The notes under the pieces: model-generated
The model's input: the letters and a program-made list of their open reading frames with translations, nothing else
Databases searched by the model: none
Told to the model about the DNA's origin: nothing
Program-made: the position numbers and the translations under genes
Assembly (NCBI RefSeq): GCF_015707995.1
Contig: NZ_JAAGRY010000017.1
Coordinates: forward strand, 1 to 52,350
DNA: 52,350 nucleotides
Source: Microbacterium paulum
GTDB taxonomy: Bacteria > Actinomycetota > Actinomycetes > Actinomycetales > Microbacteriaceae
Direction: 5' to 3'
Shown here: in pieces, positions 48,576-52,350 of the stretch
How positions within the stretch are numbered: position 1 is the stretch's first letter
Layout of the letters: each line of letters opens with the position of its first letter

Positions 48576-48900
48576 CCCCTGCCTCCTCTGCTCATGAATC
48601 TAACGACTGACTCAGAGTTCGTCGACGCCAGAAGATGGCTATCGTGGGATCTCATCCTCTTGAAGAAGGGCCACGACTTAGCCATCGAGAAGTCGGCTCG
48701 GCGGGCGCCACCATCCCGCACAACTGATGTGTGACTGTCGGGCCAGCGTCGCGCATGTCGCTCCCAGCGCGATAGAAGCGTCGTCTGCACTCGTCGACGA
48801 GGCTGTCCTCGGTAGGTGACTCCGTCCTAACTGGCGGATCAGCGCGCGACTTCGATTCACGCAAACTATTTCGTCAAAAAACATCGGGTCCGGGTCATCG
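48576..48900. other. Intergenic region upstream of nuclease-NTPase gene
   Basis: About 325 bases. Several short frames exist on both strands but none has good codon bias together with a ribosome site. It should hold the promoter of the 1293-residue gene. I see no repeats or RNA gene. Confidence 0.5.
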
Positions 48901-49350
48901 TCACCCGGGAGAATCGCGTGGGCTCACCGTGACGAACCGCTTCGCTCGATGCACCGTAATGTCCCGGTCCGACAACGTCAAAGTCGGAGTCGCCGGGCCG
49001 AAAGAACGGCGCCACAGCTCCGGGTCAGCCCGGTCGTCCGCAGGCGGCGGGTCAGAGCGAACATCATCGGCACCCGCGAGTGCAGCGAGGCAGCGTCGAA
49101 ACTCGTCCGCGCAAACTTCCAGCACATCCCGCATCTGCCAGCCGCGACTCCCCGCGAGGATGGTCCGTGCACGCTCTGAGCCCCCGGTATCGCACACCAA
49201 AACGTGAGCCGCAACCCGATATCGGCGCCTCACCGCTTCGGAACACTGGTCACTCGAAGCTTGCGTGACGTCGTCGACCTGCTCAGAAACGCGGCGTAGC
49301 GCCGGAACGACGCCCGACCGCCTTGGCACGACGCGCGAGCACCTGAGCAA
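48901..49350 (-). CDS. Hypothetical protein downstream of HEPN gene
   Basis: 149 codons from a TTG at 49350. The N-terminal 25 residues are Arg-rich and may be untranslated; the better-looking part begins SEQVDDVTQASSDQ and continues RYRVAAHVLVCDTGGSE, then RDVLEVCADEFRRCLAALAG and an Asp-rich loop, ending TLSDRDITVHRAKRFVTV. It starts 15 bases after the HEPN-like gene on the same strand, so it may be the third gene of that operon. Not recognised. Confidence 0.5.
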   Translation of the reverse strand: MLRCSRVVPRRSGVVPALRRVSEQVDDVTQASSDQCSEAVRRRYRVAAHVLVCDTGGSERARTILAGSRGWQMRDVLEVCADEFRRCLAALAGADDVRSDPPPADDRADPELWRRSFGPATPTLTLSDRDITVHRAKRFVTVSPRDSPG

Positions 49351-49365
49351 CCCAAAGCGAAGTTC

Positions 49366-49857
49366 TCAAGTCTGGCCGGCCCTGCGGTCACGGTCGGGGT
49401 CCAGGTTCGCCTGGATGGCGGTTTCGATGGCCTTCCCCAGCGCCGTGTGCGTGCTCTTGATCCACGTCGTGACGGCTCCGGCGTCGTCGTCGCTCGTTCC
49501 GAGGAACTGGAGCAGCTTGGGGTTGTCGTACGCCTTCTGGTAGTGGAAAACCTGATTGCGGAAGACACGCAGATGCTCCACGTGCCCCTCCTGTGTGAGC
49601 AGGGTGTCGACATCGTGGTCCGATAGTCTCGCTTCGCGCCACCCCTCAATGACGACATACATCGTCGCGTACCAGAGGCTCATGGCGATCGTGTTGTCCA
49701 TCATCGCTGCGAAGCCGCGCTCGTGGGGCGGGGTGGCGCCCTCGATGCGCTTCATGAACACGTCCCGCAGGAAGTCCGCGTTGAGCCAGTACTTGTGCAG
49801 GGACATCAATCGGAAGAACTGCTCGGCACCCGCGCTGCGCGGTTCGGCGTCGGTCAT
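49366..49857 (-). CDS. HEPN-like protein, putative RNase toxin/effector
   Basis: 163 residues, almost all helical. It contains VFRNQVFHYQK with Arg100-Asn101-x3-His105, the R-N-x-x-x-H form of the R-x4-6-H motif of HEPN ribonucleases. Earlier helices (MDNTIAMSLWYATMYVVIEGWRE) fit the four-helix HEPN bundle. Such proteins act as RNA-cutting toxins in toxin-antitoxin and abortive-infection systems. The ATG at 49857 overlaps the TGA of the preceding gene as ATGA, so the two are made together. Confidence 0.65.
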   Translation of the reverse strand: MTDAEPRSAGAEQFFRLMSLHKYWLNADFLRDVFMKRIEGATPPHERGFAAMMDNTIAMSLWYATMYVVIEGWREARLSDHDVDTLLTQEGHVEHLRVFRNQVFHYQKAYDNPKLLQFLGTSDDDAGAVTTWIKSTHTALGKAIETAIQANLDPDRDRRAGQT

Positions 49858-50711
49858 GCGTCACCGCCCTGAGGATTCGAGCCAAGGTCTTCGAGCGCCC
49901 GCCAGTTCTGGCCGTCCCAGAGCCAGCCGCGGCCAGACCGTTCGTGCGCGACCCACAGCTGCGTGATCGCCGCATCGAGCTGCGGCGCCACCGAGGGCAG
50001 GCCGAACCCGCTGTCGCCGTCGGCATTCCATGAGGGCGCTTCATGACTCAGAGCGCGTTCGATCGCGAAAGGTGTCGCACCGTCGATCCAAACGAACAGG
50101 TGCCGCTGCTCGGCACCGGAAGTGCTGAGCTTCTTCGCGTTGTCGTCCTTCAGAGCGAGCAGATCGCAGAGCAGCACGACTGACTCATCGCTGCCGGATG
50201 CGCTGCCTCCGCCGCCCACGCTTACGAACACGCGGTGCACGTGCTCAGGATCCGTGTCGCGAGGGTGCTGCGATGCGTGCTCGACATTCATGCGCAGGAG
50301 CTTCCTGAACAGCTCAGCGTGCTCTCGACCCTCGAGGACCGAGAGCCCTGCCCGTTGGTCGGTGAAGGAACCCAGCCCCGCCGTCTCGAGTTCGGCGATT
50401 AGCGGTTGCACCCGCTGTCGATAGGTCTTGAGTCCCGGGGTCGTCTCGGCAGTGAAGACCAGCCAGCAGGCTTCCAGCGGCGGACCTGAGACTTGTCGCT
50501 TGTCCGACTCACTCCAAGCGCGCAGCCCCTTACGCACATCCTCATCAGTGACCCGCGTCACTTCAAGGGCGATGGTGCCGCCAGGAGACAAATAGTCGAC
50601 GCCACCGTTCTTATCGGCGTGGTCGAGCGTGACGCCCAGCACTTTCTCGACGACCTTCTTCGCGCGGCGCTCGTTCGGTCTCTCCTGGTTCACAGGTTCA
50701 TGCAATCGCAC
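49854..50711 (-). CDS. PD-(D/E)XK-like protein coupled to HEPN gene
   Basis: 285 residues. The N-terminal region reads VVEKVLGVTLDHADKNGGVDY (split here) and TIALEVTRVTDED, placing Glu22, Asp39 and Glu50-x-Thr52 in the order of a PD-(D/E)XK active site with Thr in place of the usual Lys. The rest is mixed alpha/beta, with RHLFVWIDGATPFAIERAL and a Trp-rich C-terminus (GRGWLWDGQNWRALED). I do not recognise a named family. Start is GTG 50711. It may be a nuclease, a degenerate nuclease that binds nucleic acid, or the partner/antidote of the HEPN protein. Confidence 0.6.
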   Translation of the reverse strand: MRLHEPVNQERPNERRAKKVVEKVLGVTLDHADKNGGVDYLSPGGTIALEVTRVTDEDVRKGLRAWSESDKRQVSGPPLEACWLVFTAETTPGLKTYRQRVQPLIAELETAGLGSFTDQRAGLSVLEGREHAELFRKLLRMNVEHASQHPRDTDPEHVHRVFVSVGGGGSASGSDESVVLLCDLLALKDDNAKKLSTSGAEQRHLFVWIDGATPFAIERALSHEAPSWNADGDSGFGLPSVAPQLDAAITQLWVAHERSGRGWLWDGQNWRALEDLGSNPQGGDA

Positions 50712-50800
50712 CGGTGACGTGGGCAGCAGTAGGCGCGCCAGGTCGCGATGGCCAAGGCGAACAGACTGCTTCGCTTGCGGTCGTGATCGGTCGCGGGTGT

Positions 50801-52207
50801 CTACCCCAGCCAGTCACTGACGCTGTCCACGACCCACTTCAAAGCATTGTCGTAGACGGACTTTTCGATCCGCGCAGCGTTGCGCAGGAGGAAATTCTTC
50901 AAGGCCTGGCGAGCACGAAGCCGCGCAGGCTGAGGTGCGCCGGGATCAGCGAGCTCCCGCGCGCTGGTCTCCAAGACCTCAGCGGAGTCGTCGCCGAACT
51001 GACGGACGAGCTGGATCAGCTCCGCCGCCGGCGTACCCACCGTGACCGGGCCGTTCACGTTCTGGGCGACGATGCCTTCGACCCGTTGGATGATCTGAAC
51101 GTTGACCGTTGGGGACGGTCCATCTTGACCAGCCGCCAAGCTCCTCGTCTCCGGGCTCGCTGCGAACGGCGAGGCGGGGACCAGTTGGCTCACCAGGTCT
51201 CCGAGCTCTGCCGTAGAGAGGTCAGGCAGCTCGTCGATGAGTTCCGATTCGAGCTGCTGCTGGATCTCGAGGATCATGCGTTCCCTGGTGTGCTTCGTGT
51301 CGACGAGAACCCTGCGTGCGGCCTTGGCGTACTTCGACACCAGACCGCCCGCTCGATCGGGCGTGACGCCCAGATGGAGAAGCATCTGCTCCGCGGTCGC
51401 GGAGTCTTCGATGATATTCAGAAACTGAGCGAACTCCTGGAGCTCGTCACTCACCACGTCAGCGTTCATGCCCGGCTCACCGAAGAACTCGATGACACGG
51501 CCGCTCGGGGTGCGATAGCCGGACTGCCTGACAGTCTGCTCCTTCACCGAACCCAACCAGTCATGGAAGAGCTCCAGCACCTTGGCGAGCTCGTCCTCGT
51601 ACAGCCGACCGGCCGGGACGTAGATCCGGAACAGGAGATTGTTCAGGGTGTCCTCGACGAACGCAGTCGCGAAGATGGACGCCTCAGCGTTGCGTTTGTA
51701 GGTGGTGAGAGTCAGACCGTGCGGCTCGAGCCGCCGCTGGGCGGCTTCACGGACCTCCTTCGGCAGGGTCCCGAAGTACTCGCGGGCGATGTCGTCGTTC
51801 CACTCATCCCCGTCGAGGTCCATCAACCAATCGTCTTCGTCTACTTCGTCGTCCTCGTCAGGGCTCGCACCTTCGGGAGTCGCCAGTTCGAGTTCCGGAT
51901 CGCGCGGGGTCACGACCTCCTCGTGGACGAGCAGCAGGTACGGCTTGGTCGCGAGCTCGCGGAACAGAACGTCTGTGGCGTGCGCGTAGGCGTCGCTCGC
52001 GATGCGTTGGAAGTCCTTCCCCGTCAGCTTCATAATGACGCCGGTGAGATCGCTTCGCTTGACAATCTCGGCGATGTTTACCCAGTTTCCTGGCTTGGAG
52101 TTCAGAGACTTCAGGACGTACTCGCCGCCGGAGGTGTTGATCTTGCTCGTCACCGACTCGGTCATGATCCTGCCGACACCGAGATAGAAGCCTGAGTTTC
52201 TAGTCAC
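50801..52207 (-). CDS. 468-residue protein of unknown function in the defence region
   Basis: Starts with GTG 52207 (MTRNSGFY) or ATG 52165 (MTESVTSKIN), the latter with AGGA just upstream. Visible parts: a conserved-looking front (GGEYVLKSLNSKPGNWVNIA), a very acidic loop near 117-140 (DEDDEVDEDDW), a helical middle, and near the C-terminus VNVQIIQRVEGIVAQNVNG followed by PVTVGTPAAELIQLVRQFG. The N-G-x-V-x-V-G strand preceded by Q-N resembles short glycine-strand motifs seen in some multi-domain bacterial defence proteins; this is a weak hint. No membrane helices or clear catalytic motif. The IS end lies within 35-80 bases of its start, so its promoter may be altered. Confidence 0.65.
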   Translation of the reverse strand: MTRNSGFYLGVGRIMTESVTSKINTSGGEYVLKSLNSKPGNWVNIAEIVKRSDLTGVIMKLTGKDFQRIASDAYAHATDVLFRELATKPYLLLVHEEVVTPRDPELELATPEGASPDEDDEVDEDDWLMDLDGDEWNDDIAREYFGTLPKEVREAAQRRLEPHGLTLTTYKRNAEASIFATAFVEDTLNNLLFRIYVPAGRLYEDELAKVLELFHDWLGSVKEQTVRQSGYRTPSGRVIEFFGEPGMNADVVSDELQEFAQFLNIIEDSATAEQMLLHLGVTPDRAGGLVSKYAKAARRVLVDTKHTRERMILEIQQQLESELIDELPDLSTAELGDLVSQLVPASPFAASPETRSLAAGQDGPSPTVNVQIIQRVEGIVAQNVNGPVTVGTPAAELIQLVRQFGDDSAEVLETSARELADPGAPQPARLRARQALKNFLLRNAARIEKSVYDNALKWVVDSVSDWLG

Positions 52208-52220
52208 GCTGTCATTGTGC

Positions 52221-52236
52221 CAGCCAGCCAGCCAGC
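52221..52236. repeat. (CAGC)4 tetranucleotide repeat
   Basis: Four CAGC units at 52221-52236, just upstream of the 468-residue gene start (on the minus strand, GCTG repeats) and next to the IS end. Repeat number could vary by slippage, though it lies outside the frame. Confidence 0.6.
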
Positions 52237-52239
52237 GGG

Positions 52240-52283
52240 GAGCTTGTCAAGTTGTGTGTGTAAGTGGGCCTTGCCTCGGGGTG
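52240..52283. mobile_element. Terminal sequence of an IS256-like element
   Basis: Between the (CAGC)4 repeat and the transposase stop lies GAGCTTGTCAAGTTGTGTG and following TGTAAG. Outward-facing TTGACA-like plus TTACACAC on the minus strand is the style of actinobacterial IS256 ends. The exact boundary cannot be fixed because the other end is outside the window. Confidence 0.5.
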
Positions 52284-52350
52284 TTAGAGGTAGCGGTTGA
52301 TGCGCTCGGGGTAGACGATCGAGAGTTGCTCGAGGGCTTTCATCCAGTTC
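52284..52350 (-). CDS. IS256-family transposase, C-terminal fragment (cut by window edge)
   Basis: The last 22 codons read NWMKALEQLSIVYPERINRY-L then TAA at 52286-52284. The W-x-x-A-L-x-Q-L-x-I-x-Y/F-x-x-R-I pattern is that of the C-terminus of IS256-type transposases. The gene continues past the window edge, so completeness is unknown. Confidence 0.65.
   Translation of the reverse strand, partial: NWMKALEQLSIVYPERINRYL

Overview
The window looks like the end of a contig from a high-GC actinobacterium, most likely Microbacteriaceae (Microbacterium or a close relative). The basis is very GC-rich coding with GC-ended codons, frequent GAT-GCC codon pairs, GTG and TTG starts, leaderless-looking promoters, and an actinobacterial core gene set (SbcCD, CoaBC, Pgi, CsbD, a BglF-type PTS). 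The assignment is inference from style and gene content. The first 13 bases are the reverse complement of the Illumina adapter AGATCGGAAGAGC, so the left edge is an assembly end.

Bases 14-23990 are ordinary chromosome: sbcC (cut by the edge) and sbcD, an MFS exporter, an alpha/beta hydrolase, a GNAT-like protein, a receiver-less winged-helix regulator behind a leaderless Cys-rich leader peptide, base-excision repair genes, an aldo/keto reductase, a HAD phosphatase, pgi, a TetR/membrane-protein pair with a clear operator, NRDE, coaBC, a PTS IIBCA permease, a secreted lytic transglycosylase, CsbD and CorA. Three genes here (Pr6Pr-like, DUF1622-like, CorA) are each broken by what looks like a single-base indel, which suggests consensus errors as much as gene decay.

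From about 23990 to 44620 the sequence is a patchwork of accessory modules. Copies of an IS-end-like motif (TCTCACGAAA-N2-TGTC) occur at both borders. Inside I can see: (i) a module with an Mrr-like nuclease, a membrane protein carrying about sixteen 13-residue repeats, and two small ORFs, enclosed by a 30-bp inverted repeat (24126-24155 / 28467-28496); (ii) a coupled operon for a flavin-based electron-transfer system (ferric-reductase-like protein, FMN-binding protein, ApbE) with its own response regulator and histidine kinase, next to a VIT-type Fe/Mn transporter and a DUF2231 protein, sharing a 17-bp palindromic operator and enclosed by 30-bp direct repeats (28656, 35098); (iii) a serine resolvase flanked by 17-bp direct repeats; (iv) YeiH/LysR and a cadmium-type operon (ArsR-CadA-CadD-LspA) enclosed by a 26-bp inverted repeat with 25 matches (36131 / 41868); (v) MerR plus MFS, and a LysE-type exporter.

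From 44694 to 52207 every gene lies on the minus strand and the content looks like anti-phage defence: a 1293-residue protein with an N-terminal Cap4/DUF4297-like nuclease and a P-loop NTPase core; an unrecognised 149-residue ORF; a HEPN-like protein translationally coupled to a PD-(D/E)XK-like protein; and a 468-residue protein of unknown function. The window ends in the 3' end of an IS256-like transposase. The best candidates for an undescribed system are the HEPN/PD-(D/E)XK pair with its neighbours, the nuclease-NTPase fusion, and the nuclease/13-residue-repeat module bounded by inverted repeats.
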